A stretch of 64,000 nt of DNA from JAQBVV01 sp965249205 (GTDB lineage Bacteria; Acidobacteriota; Vicinamibacteria; Vicinamibacterales; UBA2999): the NCBI GenBank assembly GCA_965249205.1, contig CBDFLL010000005.1:1116001-1180000 (forward strand). The letters run 5' to 3'. The position numbers were made by a program, and so were the translations under genes. Position 1 is the stretch's first letter. Every line of letters begins with the position of its first letter. The notes under the pieces were generated by a model. It was not told the origin of the DNA. It made no database searches and saw only the letters and a list, made by a program, of their open reading frames with translations. This document shows, one piece after another, positions 26,716 through 36,195 of this stretch.

Positions 26716-27828
26716 ATGGACTTGACAGACGTTTACTCCGCGAAAGAGCAGTGCCATACATACGCGGTTCCCGAGTTTGCTGCACAGGTCGGCGCCCTTG
26801 AAAAGCTGATCAACCGACACGCAGGAATAGACTGCGCCTGGGCCCACGAAGAGGGCCAGCGGAAGCTGACCGAGGAGCACCTCTCTCAAATCCACCGGGC
26901 CGTCTATCAAGATCCCATCCTGCAGTCCGAACTCAAGTCCATCGTGGGGCCCGTCATCGAGGCTTCCCTGCAGAAGACCTTGGGTAAGAACGATGGCGCG
27001 AATTACAGGGTTGGCGTTCAGCTCAAGTCGGTCTGGGACGATGAGGTAGGTCGTGAAAAGCGGACAGGAACCTACGTGAACAATGTTTTTCGAGAGAACG
27101 AGGAGAGGGACAACAACTTCGGCTTTCCCACACGATGCCATCAGGACCTGGACAACAACGGGAACCGAAGCAGCCACGTTGTGATCTACTATTTTCAGCT
27201 CACCCCTCCCGGTCAGGGTTCGAATGATTTAGAGATAGCCAAGTTCGATGGCCGAATAGGAATATGCGAGTGCGACGATGCCTTCGGGTACCCCAATGAG
27301 ATCCACGAGCACACCTATAGCAGGTTCAACTGGTTCAACCCCGATCTCTCTCAAGGAAAGGTCTTCGTCATGAACGCCATGACTATCCATAAGACCGGTC
27401 CGGTCTCCCGCGTTCCCCGTCTGGCTTTGAACGTGAAGGTTCACCCCAGCAACATGTACTATTTGAAGACCCTTTACGGGCTCGACTTCGACGAGATCTT
27501 TACTGCGTCCGATCCCATGGACAGGTTGAGGGTCTTAAGAGAACTGATCCAGATTGGTGCCGAGGAGAACGGGGGGCTGAACTTTGAGCTTGGTGCGTGC
27601 TCTCTTCTTCAGGGCGATCTAGAAGGCATGAAGGATGCCTTCAGAAAACTCTGCCTCTACGAGGTGGATGAGTCCACGCTCCTTAAGATGGGAGTTGCCT
27701 CGATCCAGAGGAGGCACGCGGGAACCGTCACCTATGAGAGCTACCACAAACTCAAACATCCCCTTGAGCACGTTGTGGAGCATTCCTGTGGCGCCAATCT
27801 GCTGCGCTCTATACGCTTTCGACGTTGA
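26716..27828 (+). CDS. Fe(II)/2-oxoglutarate-type oxygenase, putative
   Basis: 370 residues. The HxD of the double-stranded beta-helix is seen in FPTRCHQDLDNNG (about 140), and a distal His/Arg pair in MTIHKTGPVSRVPRLALNVKV (about 225-245), the expected 2-His-1-Asp triad plus the Arg that holds 2-oxoglutarate. The N- and C-terminal extensions are not recognisable. The C-terminus may be altered, since a truncated IS1380 relic begins about 20 bp after the stop. First gene of the island; GC content is a little lower than in the core genes. Hydroxylation of a sugar or small metabolite is inferred from its neighbours. Confidence 0.6.
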   Translation: MDLTDVYSAKEQCHTYAVPEFAAQVGALEKLINRHAGIDCAWAHEEGQRKLTEEHLSQIHRAVYQDPILQSELKSIVGPVIEASLQKTLGKNDGANYRVGVQLKSVWDDEVGREKRTGTYVNNVFRENEERDNNFGFPTRCHQDLDNNGNRSSHVVIYYFQLTPPGQGSNDLEIAKFDGRIGICECDDAFGYPNEIHEHTYSRFNWFNPDLSQGKVFVMNAMTIHKTGPVSRVPRLALNVKVHPSNMYYLKTLYGLDFDEIFTASDPMDRLRVLRELIQIGAEENGGLNFELGACSLLQGDLEGMKDAFRKLCLYEVDESTLLKMGVASIQRRHAGTVTYESYHKLKHPLEHVVEHSCGANLLRSIRFRR

Positions 27829-27849
27829 GATGCTGATACTTTTCGGCCG

Positions 27850-27990
27850 GGATTTCCGTTTCGCCTGCGCCAGGTGCGACGTCGGATCCCAGCAAGGCCA
27901 AGGCCTTCATGCAACTCACGCACCAGGATCGGGCCGGCGTCGGACGTGATGCGCGACCCTGAAACGTGACCTTCAGAAATCCCTTGAACG
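27850..27990 (-). mobile_element. Truncated IS1380-type relic
   Basis: On the minus strand the sequence reads as the first codons of an IS1380 transposase (FKGFLKVTFQG...RITSDAG-like) joined directly to a right terminus (GGCGAAACGGAAATCCCGG), similar to 24,045-24,069. The middle of the element is deleted and the left inverted repeat is missing. Confidence 0.6.
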
Positions 27991-28032
27991 TTACGCTACT
28001 GTCTATTAACACTTTTCTTAGGAGCATCGACA

Positions 28033-28785
28033 ATGAAAGCATGGCAGGTTTGGGCAAGGGATCCAGATTGTGAGAAAACTCTATCATTGAGAGCAGCGGG
28101 CGAATTACCCCAAATGGAATCAACTAAGCAATTGGTTTCCATTGTTAGACAGTACTACACAAACGGCATGAAGATACTTGATGTGGGTTGCAATTGTGGA
28201 CATTACCTGAGAGGGCTCCTCGAAATTGATCCTGATGTTCATTATACTGGGTATGATGCTTATGACCACTACATTTCCCAAGCTAAGAAAATATACAAAG
28301 ATTTTCCAAACGTGACTTTTGAAGTTAAAGATATTATGGAAACGCTCTCTGAAACAAGTGCTTTCGATATCGTGTTCTCATGTAATTTACTTAAACATCT
28401 CCCGGAATTTCAAACCCCTCTTAAGAACTTGTTAAATAGTTCAAAATCTCATTGTGTAGTTAGAACCTTACTTGGTGAATACACATATATTGTCAAGAAA
28501 GCAACTTCTGATGAATTTGATGACAATATGGAACCGAGTGAGTATATTCACCAAAATACTTATTCAAGGACAGCCGTTAGAGATTACGCACAAGGTCTTG
28601 GATGGAATACTGAAATTATTGAAGATGTGTTTGATCCAAGTGTGATTTCTAATGAATTTTCTTCATTGAAAAGTCATCCCGGCGCCACGAACATTATTGG
28701 CGGCAAGCAAGTATCTGGGTTGGTTTTATTAAATTGGGAATTCGCTCACTTCACTCCAAACATCAATAAATCTAATATTCAATAA
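28033..28785 (+). CDS. Class I SAM-dependent methyltransferase, AT-rich foreign gene
   Basis: 250 residues after an AGGAG ribosome-binding site. Motif I is MKILDVGCNCGHYLRGLL (about 46-63), followed by YTGYDAYDHYISQAK (motif II acidic residue) and FDIVFSCNLLKHL (motif IV/post-I). The fold is a typical methyltransferase of the Methyltransf_12/25 type; the substrate is unknown. Codon use is strikingly AT-rich, with many AAA, GAA, TAT and ATT codons, unlike every other gene in the window. It has therefore probably been acquired from a low-GC organism. Methylation of a sugar or peptide is inferred from the surrounding tailoring genes. Confidence 0.7.
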   Translation: MKAWQVWARDPDCEKTLSLRAAGELPQMESTKQLVSIVRQYYTNGMKILDVGCNCGHYLRGLLEIDPDVHYTGYDAYDHYISQAKKIYKDFPNVTFEVKDIMETLSETSAFDIVFSCNLLKHLPEFQTPLKNLLNSSKSHCVVRTLLGEYTYIVKKATSDEFDDNMEPSEYIHQNTYSRTAVRDYAQGLGWNTEIIEDVFDPSVISNEFSSLKSHPGATNIIGGKQVSGLVLLNWEFAHFTPNINKSNIQ

Positions 28786-29083
28786 GTTGATAAGAATTAA
28801 GAATCTACCAGTTTAGACTGAGCACTGGAGTGGCTAAGTCGGGTGGGATGCTAGTTGTTAGATTGCTTCTTTTCTATTCGAGCCAAAAGAGATTCAGTTT
28901 TGTTGTCCATGAACGAATGTTTTAGTGTCCACGGAAGGCGGTCAGCCCTGAGGCTTTCTATAGGCGCACTCCTTCTCGCGACTGTAAGATAGCGGCGTCG
29001 GGGGTATGATCGTCTTGACTGTGGCTGGAACGGTGCGATCCGCTGAGACTGGGCTACCCGTCGATCTGGGTTGAAGGGGCACG

Positions 29084-30091
29084 ATGCGCTTCGGGAACAT
29101 TGATCACCTGGTGCTGCTTGGAGGGGGGATGTTGCTCGCATCCTTCGCATCTCGAGCCAAGGAACTGGGGTGGGCCGTTGATGTGGTCACGAGCCCGCGC
29201 CACCAGCATGAGCCCTTCGATCCGCCGACAACCCGGCTGATTGCTCATTTGGACTCGGGTGGCATCCGTTGGGCGGCGTCGGACGATGTCAATACCGATC
29301 CCGGCGTGCATCAGATGATCACCAGGCGCACGCTGGCGATTTCGATAGGTGCGGCTTGGATATTCACTTCGGCGTTCATTGAACGTTTGGAAGGGCGGCT
29401 GGTCAACGTCCACGGGGCGCGCCTGCCTCAGGACCGTGGGGCTGGCGGCTACTCTTGGAGAATCTTGCGGAACGATCGGCTCGGGTACAGCGTCATCCAC
29501 CTGGTCGAGGCAGGTGTCGATACAGGGACGATAGTCACCTTTGACGAGTATTTTTTTCCGAGCGGCTGTCGTACCCCCGCAGATTACCGAGAGCATGCTT
29601 TGCAGAGGAACATGGAGATGCTGGACCGATTTCTGACCGACGTGCAGACGGACCGGGAGTTTTCAGGCGTCAGCCAGCCTGAGTATCTGAGCACGTATTG
29701 GCCGCGCCTCAATACCGACCAGAACGGCTTTGTCGACTGGTCGTGGAGTCTCAGCGACATCGAACAGTTTATCTGCGCTTTCGACGATCCGTATGCGGGA
29801 GCCCAGACCTTTGTCAACGACCGGAAGGTTCGCGTCAAGGGATGCCTCTCGATCGCGACTGATGGCACGTTCCATCCGTTTCAAACGGGTATCGTGTACA
29901 GGATCAGCGCTGGCGCGGTCTTCGTTGCAGCGGTGCAGGGGAGTCTCGTGATCGGCAAGGTCACCGACGATGTCGGTTCGGACCTGAGCGACGGCATTCG
30001 GGTTGGCGATAGGTTCTACACGCCCCGGGAACACCTGGAGGCGGCGCGCCGCTTCCGAGCTGTCTACACGCCGAAGGGATTGAAGTCATGA
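29084..30091 (+). CDS. Formyltransferase-family protein (Fmt/ArnA-like)
   Basis: 335 residues. The catalytic segment VNVHGARLPQDRGAGGYSW (about 106-124) has the Asn-His of formyl-transfer enzymes, and GVDTGTIVTFDEYF (about 145-158) holds the Asp. The C-terminal domain (about 215-320) resembles the OB-like domain of methionyl-tRNA formyltransferase (DPYAGAQTFVNDRKVRVKGC). N10-formyl-THF would be the donor. In islands such as this, close relatives formylate amino sugars, and the nearby DegT aminotransferase could supply the amine. GAAGGGG precedes the start. Confidence 0.75.
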   Translation: MRFGNIDHLVLLGGGMLLASFASRAKELGWAVDVVTSPRHQHEPFDPPTTRLIAHLDSGGIRWAASDDVNTDPGVHQMITRRTLAISIGAAWIFTSAFIERLEGRLVNVHGARLPQDRGAGGYSWRILRNDRLGYSVIHLVEAGVDTGTIVTFDEYFFPSGCRTPADYREHALQRNMEMLDRFLTDVQTDREFSGVSQPEYLSTYWPRLNTDQNGFVDWSWSLSDIEQFICAFDDPYAGAQTFVNDRKVRVKGCLSIATDGTFHPFQTGIVYRISAGAVFVAAVQGSLVIGKVTDDVGSDLSDGIRVGDRFYTPREHLEAARRFRAVYTPKGLKS

Positions 30092-30314
30092 CGGAGAGGC
30101 TTTACCCACACGGTTGCGGCGCAACGGCGTGCGGTCTCTAGGAAACATCAGCGACCCTCAGAGAGTCCGGCGTCCCACCCTGCCCTCTTTTTTCGAGCAG
30201 CGGCGTGGTGTAGTTGGATCATCCAGGGACTGCCTGAAAATCAAGGGGCCTCGCCGGATGTTTGGAGGTAGTCTGCAGGAAAGGCGGCTGCTGCCGGGCG
30301 ATTGAGGAGCAAGC

Positions 30315-31043
30315 ATGGACTCGCAGAGTGTCACCGAATTTCAGAACAAAGGCGTGGCTGTGGCGCCGGGACTGCTGCCCGAGCAACTCATGGCGGAATG
30401 CCTGCGTGATCTGATCGCATTTACTGACTTTGACAAGCCGATGGCCGACGGCAATGTCGTGTTCGAGAGTGCGCCCGGCGACGCACGTCTGCTTAAGTAT
30501 TTTCAGCACGTTCAGAACTACATCGTCAGGTTTCAGAGGTTATATTGCTCGACGCTCTTGGATGCGGCGGAACAGCTGCTGGGCGTCAAGGCCTATTTTT
30601 CCAGTATGGGCCTTCACGACAAGGCCCCTCGCGAGGGAACAGCCACCCCGCCGCATCAGGACAACTTCTATTGGTGCCTGGAGCCGCCGTGCGCCCTTAC
30701 CGCCTATGTGCCCCTTGAAAGGATGAGCTATGAAAACGGCGGCATTTCGTATCTGCCGGGCTCGCACAAGACCGGCGTGCGCCAACACGAGAAAGGGAAG
30801 GTTGCCGCGTTTTCCAGTGAGATAGGGGGTGAGACGTTTGAAGTGAAGAACTTCTACCGGCCAGAACTGAAACCCGGAGACGTCTCCTTCCATCACGCCA
30901 ATACGATCCACGCAGCCGACCCGAACGTTTCGAACAACACGCGGAGAGCCGTGGCTGTGATGATCTTTGGTGAGCCCGCGAGGATTTCCCCGAAGATGAA
31001 GAAGATCTACTGGCAGCACCGTCTGTACAACCGGGCGCCATAG
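30315..31043 (+). CDS. Phytanoyl-CoA dioxygenase (PhyH) family protein
   Basis: 242 residues. The iron/2OG residues are HxD in TPPHQDNFYW (about 113) and a distal His in DVSFHHANTIHAADPN, followed by RRAVAVMIFGEP (Arg for 2-oxoglutarate). The segment GGISYLPGSHKTG is a PhyH hallmark. A GAGGAG site precedes the start. PhyH proteins hydroxylate many small molecules; the substrate is not predictable, but the close spacing to the DegT gene (25 bp) suggests a shared pathway. Confidence 0.85.
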   Translation: MDSQSVTEFQNKGVAVAPGLLPEQLMAECLRDLIAFTDFDKPMADGNVVFESAPGDARLLKYFQHVQNYIVRFQRLYCSTLLDAAEQLLGVKAYFSSMGLHDKAPREGTATPPHQDNFYWCLEPPCALTAYVPLERMSYENGGISYLPGSHKTGVRQHEKGKVAAFSSEIGGETFEVKNFYRPELKPGDVSFHHANTIHAADPNVSNNTRRAVAVMIFGEPARISPKMKKIYWQHRLYNRAP

Positions 31044-31068
31044 CGGCCCTCCTGGAGGAGATAAAAGT

Positions 31069-32241
31069 ATGGCCGGCAATGAACTGGTAGGCTCCGAAGA
31101 ATTGGCTGCGATTGCTGAAATCTTCACCAGGAGCGGCGGCGTGCTTTTCGCCCACGGCTTTGACGTCCGGCGAAACAAGATTTTTCGTGTGCGCGAGTTC
31201 GAGCACGCCAGCGGCGATTACTTCGGATCCAGGTACTGTGTGGCCGTGAATTCAGGAACGGCGGCCCTGTACACCGCCCTTCGGGCGATGGGCATCGGGC
31301 GCGGCGACGAGGTCGTCACTCAGGCGTTCACCTTCGTGGCCACCGTGGAAGCTATCGTGGCGTGCGGCGCGACTCCTATCGTGGTGGACGTGGACGAGTC
31401 ACTCAATATGTGTCCGAAGTCGCTGGAAGCCGCCATCACACCCGCGACGAAATGTATTGTCCCTGTTCACATGCACGGTAATCCGGCCAAGCTCGACGAG
31501 ATTCTTGTCATTGCCCGGAAGCGAAACTTGCTGGTACTGGAAGATGCGTGCCAGGCCATCGGCGCTACATATAGGGGAAAGTATGCCGGGTCGATAGCCG
31601 ACATGGGTGTGTTCAGCCTGGACTTTGGCAAGAACATCACCACAGGAGAAGGGGGGCTCGTGTTCACAAGTCGCCCAGAATTCCATAAGTTCGCTGCAGC
31701 TTTTCACGATCATGGCCACGCGAACGATCCCGGCCTATCGAGAGGACGGGATACCGCCTACGCCTGCGGGTTCAATTTCCGTATGACGGAGATGCAGGCG
31801 GCCGTAGGCCTCGTGCAACTGAAGAAGCTCGATCGGATCCTGAGCACGAACCGCGCCAATAAGAAGTTCATGAAGGACCGAATTGCGGACGCGCTGGGAA
31901 GCAGGATCGAGTTTCGTGAGATCACGGATCCGGGGGAGTCATCAGATAGCCTGATGTTCTTCGCTCCTTCGCGGGCCGTGGCCGAAAGCGCGATGAAGGC
32001 GCTCGGAGGAAGAATCGGCTTCAAGAACGTTCCAGATGCCATAGGGTGGCATTTCGCTGGCTACTGGGAGCACATCTGGAAGGACCACCCAGCCTACAAG
32101 CGTCACTTTAGGGAAATCTGGCGGAAGAGCGAGGCCCTGCTCACCCGCTGCTTCTCTTTGCCGGTGAATGTATTGCCGTCTAAGGATTCAATGGAAAAGA
32201 CCGTGAATGAGGTGTGTGGCGCAATTCGCGCGAACACATAG
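31069..32241 (+). CDS. DegT/DnrJ/EryC1/StrS family PLP aminotransferase
   Basis: 390 residues behind a strong GGAGGAG site. Motifs are FGSRYCVAVNSGTAALYTALRAMGIG (PLP-phosphate pocket), VLEDACQAIGATYRG (Asp and Gln contacting PLP) and FSLDFGKNITTGEGG with the Schiff-base Lys. It transfers an amino group from Glu to a keto-sugar-type substrate or a cyclitol. The following SDR starts 3 bp after its stop, so the two are cotranscribed. Confidence 0.85.
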   Translation: MAGNELVGSEELAAIAEIFTRSGGVLFAHGFDVRRNKIFRVREFEHASGDYFGSRYCVAVNSGTAALYTALRAMGIGRGDEVVTQAFTFVATVEAIVACGATPIVVDVDESLNMCPKSLEAAITPATKCIVPVHMHGNPAKLDEILVIARKRNLLVLEDACQAIGATYRGKYAGSIADMGVFSLDFGKNITTGEGGLVFTSRPEFHKFAAAFHDHGHANDPGLSRGRDTAYACGFNFRMTEMQAAVGLVQLKKLDRILSTNRANKKFMKDRIADALGSRIEFREITDPGESSDSLMFFAPSRAVAESAMKALGGRIGFKNVPDAIGWHFAGYWEHIWKDHPAYKRHFREIWRKSEALLTRCFSLPVNVLPSKDSMEKTVNEVCGAIRANT

Positions 32242-32244
32242 GCG

Positions 32245-33024
32245 ATGCACGTGCGAGAACAGTTCAGCCTAGACGGCAGAACCGCGGTGGTAACGGGAGG
32301 GGCTGGATACAAATTCGGAGCCGACATTGTGTGTGCGCTGGCCGAAGCTGGAGCCCGTGTCTTGCTGACCTCGCGGGACGTCAATCGCGCCAAGCAGAAG
32401 GCGGAGGAATATCGATCCGCAGGTCTCCAGGCCGACGGCCTGAAGTTCGATCCCGCTACGGAGGATGGGATCAGGGACTTCGTCGGCGCCGCCCTCACGC
32501 TATTGGGAAGGGTCGACATCCTGGTCAATAACGCCTGTGCGAATCACCTCGAACCGTTCGAAACAGTGAATGTGGAGGATTGGAATCGCGTTCTTCACGT
32601 GAACGTGACCGCTCCGATGCTGCTCACGAGAATGCTATCCAAGCCAATGCTCGCGCAGGGGAAAGGGAACATCATCAATATTTCCAGCATCTACGGAATG
32701 GTTTCGCCGGATCAGAGAATCTACGGAGAGTCCGGGCTGAATAGCCCCTTGGTCTATGGCGTGAGCAAGGCTGCGCTGATCCAGATGACCAGACACTGGA
32801 GCACGATATGGGCGCCGACGATTCGCGTGAACTGTATCTCCCCAGGAGGGTCTTTCGACAACCAGGATCCTTCGTTCGTAAACAACTACTGCGCAAGAAC
32901 TCCGATGGGCCGGATGGCGGCCCCCGGCGAGTTGAAGGGGGCAGCGTTGTTTTTGGCCTCGGACGCGTCGGCGTGGATGACGGGTCAGAATGTGGTCGTA
33001 GACGGCGGCTTGACCGCCTGGTAG
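32245..33024 (+). CDS. Short-chain dehydrogenase/reductase
   Basis: 259 residues. The nucleotide-binding motif is VVTGGAGYKFGADI (a GxxxxxG variant: GGAGYKFG), with LVNNACANH (NNA) and the catalytic YGVSKAA (Tyr-xxx-Lys), and IINISSIYGM for the Ser. The C-terminus GQNVVVDGGLTAW is standard. Similar SDRs accompany aminotransferases in nonulosonate and cyclitol pathways. Convergent with the cytidylyltransferase gene (10 bp gap). Confidence 0.85.
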   Translation: MHVREQFSLDGRTAVVTGGAGYKFGADIVCALAEAGARVLLTSRDVNRAKQKAEEYRSAGLQADGLKFDPATEDGIRDFVGAALTLLGRVDILVNNACANHLEPFETVNVEDWNRVLHVNVTAPMLLTRMLSKPMLAQGKGNIINISSIYGMVSPDQRIYGESGLNSPLVYGVSKAALIQMTRHWSTIWAPTIRVNCISPGGSFDNQDPSFVNNYCARTPMGRMAAPGELKGAALFLASDASAWMTGQNVVVDGGLTAW

Positions 33025-33034
33025 ATCAACTCTG

Positions 33035-33739
33035 TTATTTCTTGATCCTCAGATCGGGCCGAGAGCGCATCAGGCACACTAAGTCACGAACGGTGAAATC
33101 TAGATCCGCGAATTGTTCGGCCACCTTTTTGACGAACTCGTATTCCGCGCGCGTGTCCACCGTGAAACTGAGCTCCGGCCATTTCAGCTCTTCGTCTTCC
33201 GGGCCAACATAGCCGAGGTTGTATTCCCCGCTCCTGTAAATATACATGCTCACATGTTCATGAAACCTCGCATCTGCGGTCTTGCGACTGACTTCGTCGA
33301 GCACTCTTGGAGGAAACACCTGTACGTTCATCCCGTCTGGATATTCGGTGACGGGCATGCAATTGCTTACGTAACTACACTCGTTGTCCATGAAATAGCG
33401 AACGCATTGATCGATGAGCGCCGGATCTTGCAGCGGATTATCACCGGTAAGCTCCACGATTAGGTCGCTCCGGAAGTGCCTATGCGCATCCACCACCCTC
33501 TGCAGTACGTCGTGCTCCGAGCCGCGATGAACGCCGACTCCCAGCTTGTGGCATAGGGCTACGATCGGATCGTCAGTGACGTTCGTCGTTGTGGCCACGA
33601 TCACTTCGCGGATCAACGTGGCCTTGCGCACTCTCCGAATCATTAGCTCGAGAAGCGGCATGTTCCTGATAGGGAGCATCACTTTTCCCGGCAGGCGCCT
33701 GGATGTCATCCGGGCCTCTATGGAAAGATTGACTCGCAT
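33035..33739 (-). CDS. SpsF-like cytidylyltransferase family protein
   Basis: 234 residues from MRVNLSIEARMTSRRLPGKVMLPI; a slightly longer start is open. The N-terminal ARMTSRRLPGKVM is the nucleotide-binding start of acylneuraminate/KDO cytidylyltransferases and SpsF, and VELTGDNPLQDPALID carries the metal-binding Asp. SpsF relatives activate nonulosonate or other acidic sugars for surface polysaccharide or flagellin decoration. Supports the view that the island makes a modified sugar. Confidence 0.8.
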   Translation of the reverse strand: MRVNLSIEARMTSRRLPGKVMLPIRNMPLLELMIRRVRKATLIREVIVATTTNVTDDPIVALCHKLGVGVHRGSEHDVLQRVVDAHRHFRSDLIVELTGDNPLQDPALIDQCVRYFMDNECSYVSNCMPVTEYPDGMNVQVFPPRVLDEVSRKTADARFHEHVSMYIYRSGEYNLGYVGPEDEELKWPELSFTVDTRAEYEFVKKVAEQFADLDFTVRDLVCLMRSRPDLRIKK

Positions 33740-33760
33740 GGGTAGAGACAGGAGTATCAC

Positions 33761-34078
33761 AGCTGGCGGTCGTGTATGCCTGGAGACCAGGGGGCGTGTC
33801 GAATGTATGCGGGCCGAGTTGGGTTGCCCGCGACGGTTTCGGTTGGGGCGGATTGATCGTGGCGCTCACCCTTCTGGCGAGTCCGGTCCCCATAGGACGA
33901 AATGTTTCGGATCGCTCCTTGCAGGATGTGATCGGGTAGCCATCGCGCACGATGAGCCGCCCGGATTGTATGCGGAGGCAGAGACGTACGCCCAGGCGGC
34001 GATGCCCTTGCTCTTCGATCCGGCGATCATGCAGAACGTGCAGGCCCCAGTGGTCTCGGCGCTCGCCAAGACACTCGC
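33761..34078 (+). other. Gap with a possible ORF tail before the aldo/keto reductase
   Basis: About 320 bp. From about 33,887 an open frame ends ...YAQAAMPLLFDPAIMQNVQA with a stop overlapping the next start by four bases (ATGA), the layout of a cotranscribed gene. I see no start or known motif, so it may be the tail of a truncated gene. Confidence 0.3.
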
Positions 34079-34975
34079 ATGAGCCTGTCTCGTCGCCTCG
34101 GACTCGGAACTGCACAGTGGGGCATGAAATACGGAATTGCGAACCGGACTGGCCAGCCAGGGTCGGACGAGGTGCGCAAGATGTTGCAGCTCGGCCGTAG
34201 GCACGGGGTTAAATTCCTGGATACTGCGTATGCCTACGGCGAGGCGGAGAGAGTCTTGGGAGCGCAGGGGGTGGGCGCCCACGGATATCAGATCGTGACG
34301 AAAACTCGGCCGATACGGGTGCTGCGGGTCAAGAGTGAAGACGCCCGCAGTGTCGTGACTGGCTTTCAGGAGTCGTTGGCGGCGCTGGCATGTCAGCACG
34401 TTTACGGGCTATTGGTTCACGGTCCGGACGTTCTCCTGGTCGACGGCGGCGAGCGCATCTGGGCAACGCTGGAGGAGTTCCGGTCAGAGGGGCGTGTTCA
34501 AAAAATCGGCGTGTCGGTATATCACCCGAGCCAGCTGGTACGAGTGCTTGACCGTTACCCGATCGAGATAGTTCAACTTCCGTTTAGCGTTTATGACCAG
34601 CGCTTTAAGGATCAGGGTCTGCTGTCGTGCTTGCGGCGGATGCGCATCGAAGTTGATGCACGCAGCGTCTTCATGCAGGGGCTCGCGTTGCTGCCGCCGG
34701 ACCAGCTTCCACCGCGGTTTCAATCGCTGCGGGTGCATCATGCCGAGATGCACGAATGGCTGCGAGAGCGCGGTCTCACGGCGGTCAAAGCGTGCTCGCT
34801 GTACTGCCTCCAACAGCCTGAGTTCGATCGAGTTATCGTCGGTTGTGAAACCGTCGCGCAGCTGGCGGACGTATTCGACGCTTCTGAAGTCGACAGCGCC
34901 GTCGATCTATCGGAACTTGCCAGATTCGGACTTCTAGACGAAGCGATAATTGATCCGTCAACGTGGCAGAATTAG
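34079..34975 (+). CDS. Aldo/keto reductase
   Basis: 298 residues. RRLGLGTAQWGMKYGIAN at the N-terminus, then FLDTAYAYGEAERVLG with the catalytic Asp and Tyr (DTA-x-Y-G), and KTRP with Lys. YGLLVHGPD provides the His, and IGVSVYHPSQL is a conserved strand. This group (Sps/PseA-like and flagellin-glycosylation AKRs) commonly occurs next to cytidylyltransferases of the SpsF type. NAD(P)H-dependent reduction of a sugar carbonyl is inferred. Confidence 0.85.
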   Translation: MSLSRRLGLGTAQWGMKYGIANRTGQPGSDEVRKMLQLGRRHGVKFLDTAYAYGEAERVLGAQGVGAHGYQIVTKTRPIRVLRVKSEDARSVVTGFQESLAALACQHVYGLLVHGPDVLLVDGGERIWATLEEFRSEGRVQKIGVSVYHPSQLVRVLDRYPIEIVQLPFSVYDQRFKDQGLLSCLRRMRIEVDARSVFMQGLALLPPDQLPPRFQSLRVHHAEMHEWLRERGLTAVKACSLYCLQQPEFDRVIVGCETVAQLADVFDASEVDSAVDLSELARFGLLDEAIIDPSTWQN

Positions 34976-35247
34976 ACATCCGTTCGCCGATGGAACCACC
35001 GAGTTGCTCCCGGAGTGACGGTTGGACCATGAGTCCGTTGCCGTGAATGTAGCGAATCGTCGCCAGCGCTCGCCACATGTCCGTACGGGGGAAGCCGGAA
35101 GGAAGTTGTCCGGAAGCTGAAGCATCGAGGTCGGCCTCGGCTGAGATTCGAATTGTCGGCCCAGCAGCACTGGTCAGCTGGCTCGGGGCTCCTGAGCGCC
35201 AGGTCGGCGAAGGGCCGGCAGCGATTACGCGCACTCGGCGTCGCACC

Positions 35248-36093
35248 TCAGGTGAGCGTGGCTTCCACCGCTGCGCGCAGGTCGGGGGTGATCTCCGGTT
35301 CGAGACCGAACCAGGCCTTCCAGGCCGGTCGCGCCTGGTGGAGCAACATGCCCAGACCATCCACCGTTCGGTGACCGCGGCGCCGCGCGGCAGCGACTAG
35401 CGGCGTGTCCATCGGGACGTAGACGATGTCGCACACCAGCGCGCCTGGCGGCAACGTGTCGAGCGCAAGATCGAGCGGTGACTGACCGGTCATGCCCTGG
35501 CTCGTCGTGTTGACCAGCGTGGCCACGCCCTCCAGCGCGCGATGACGCTCCTCCCAGGCGACGACCGTCACCGGCGGCCCGAAGTCCCGTGCCAGCGACT
35601 CGGCGCGCGCAAACGTCCGGTTGATCACGCGAACCTCACCTGCCCCCCGATCGGCCAGACTGTAGACTACGGCCCGTGCGCCCCCGCCGGCGCCGATGAC
35701 GGCCGCCGGCCCCTCGTCGGCCCGCCAGTCGGGCTGCTGCTGGAGAATGTTGTGCGCGAAGCCGAAGGCATCGTTATTGGTTCCAGTGAGCGATCCGTCC
35801 GGCTGTACGACCACGCAACTGATGGCGCCAATACGCCGCGCCGCAGGGTCCGCGACATCGACAACTGCCAGCGCCCGCTCCTTGTGCGGAATGGTCACGC
35901 TGCAGCCCGAGAAGCCCAGCGGCGCCAGTGCGCGCAGCGCTGCCTCGAGATCGGCCGGTTTGATCGCCAGCGGCACGTAAGTGCCCGTCAGCCCGTGGCG
36001 GCCAAAGAGGTAGTTATGGAGGGTCGGTGAGCGCGAATGCATCACGGGCCACCCCATGACGCCGGCGAGCAGGAAACGATCGGGGCTGGGCAT
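35248..36093 (-). CDS. aroE: Shikimate dehydrogenase family protein (AroE-like)
   Basis: 281 residues. The substrate-binding start is GWPVMHSRSPTLHNYLF (SRSP) and the catalytic Lys is in SVTIPHKERAL. GTNNDAFGF (N and D), the NADP-binding IGAGGGARAVVYSLADRG and NRT, and the C-terminal GLGMLLHQARPAWKAWFG all match AroE. In an isolated catabolic setting it could be a quinate/shikimate or aminoshikimate-type dehydrogenase rather than the housekeeping AroE, since it is divergent from an SLC13 anion transporter 102 bp away. A mutated near-identical copy lies at 24,941-25,689. Confidence 0.85.
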   Translation of the reverse strand: MPSPDRFLLAGVMGWPVMHSRSPTLHNYLFGRHGLTGTYVPLAIKPADLEAALRALAPLGFSGCSVTIPHKERALAVVDVADPAARRIGAISCVVVQPDGSLTGTNNDAFGFAHNILQQQPDWRADEGPAAVIGAGGGARAVVYSLADRGAGEVRVINRTFARAESLARDFGPPVTVVAWEERHRALEGVATLVNTTSQGMTGQSPLDLALDTLPPGALVCDIVYVPMDTPLVAAARRRGHRTVDGLGMLLHQARPAWKAWFGLEPEITPDLRAAVEATLT

Positions 36094-36195
36094 GTCGACC
36101 TTGATTGGCAGGAGGTGTATTAGGATTACGCCGTCCAGGACGCTTCCGTCCCGGACGCGGCCGTCCAGAACGCAACTGTCCCCTGCGGTTTCCCC

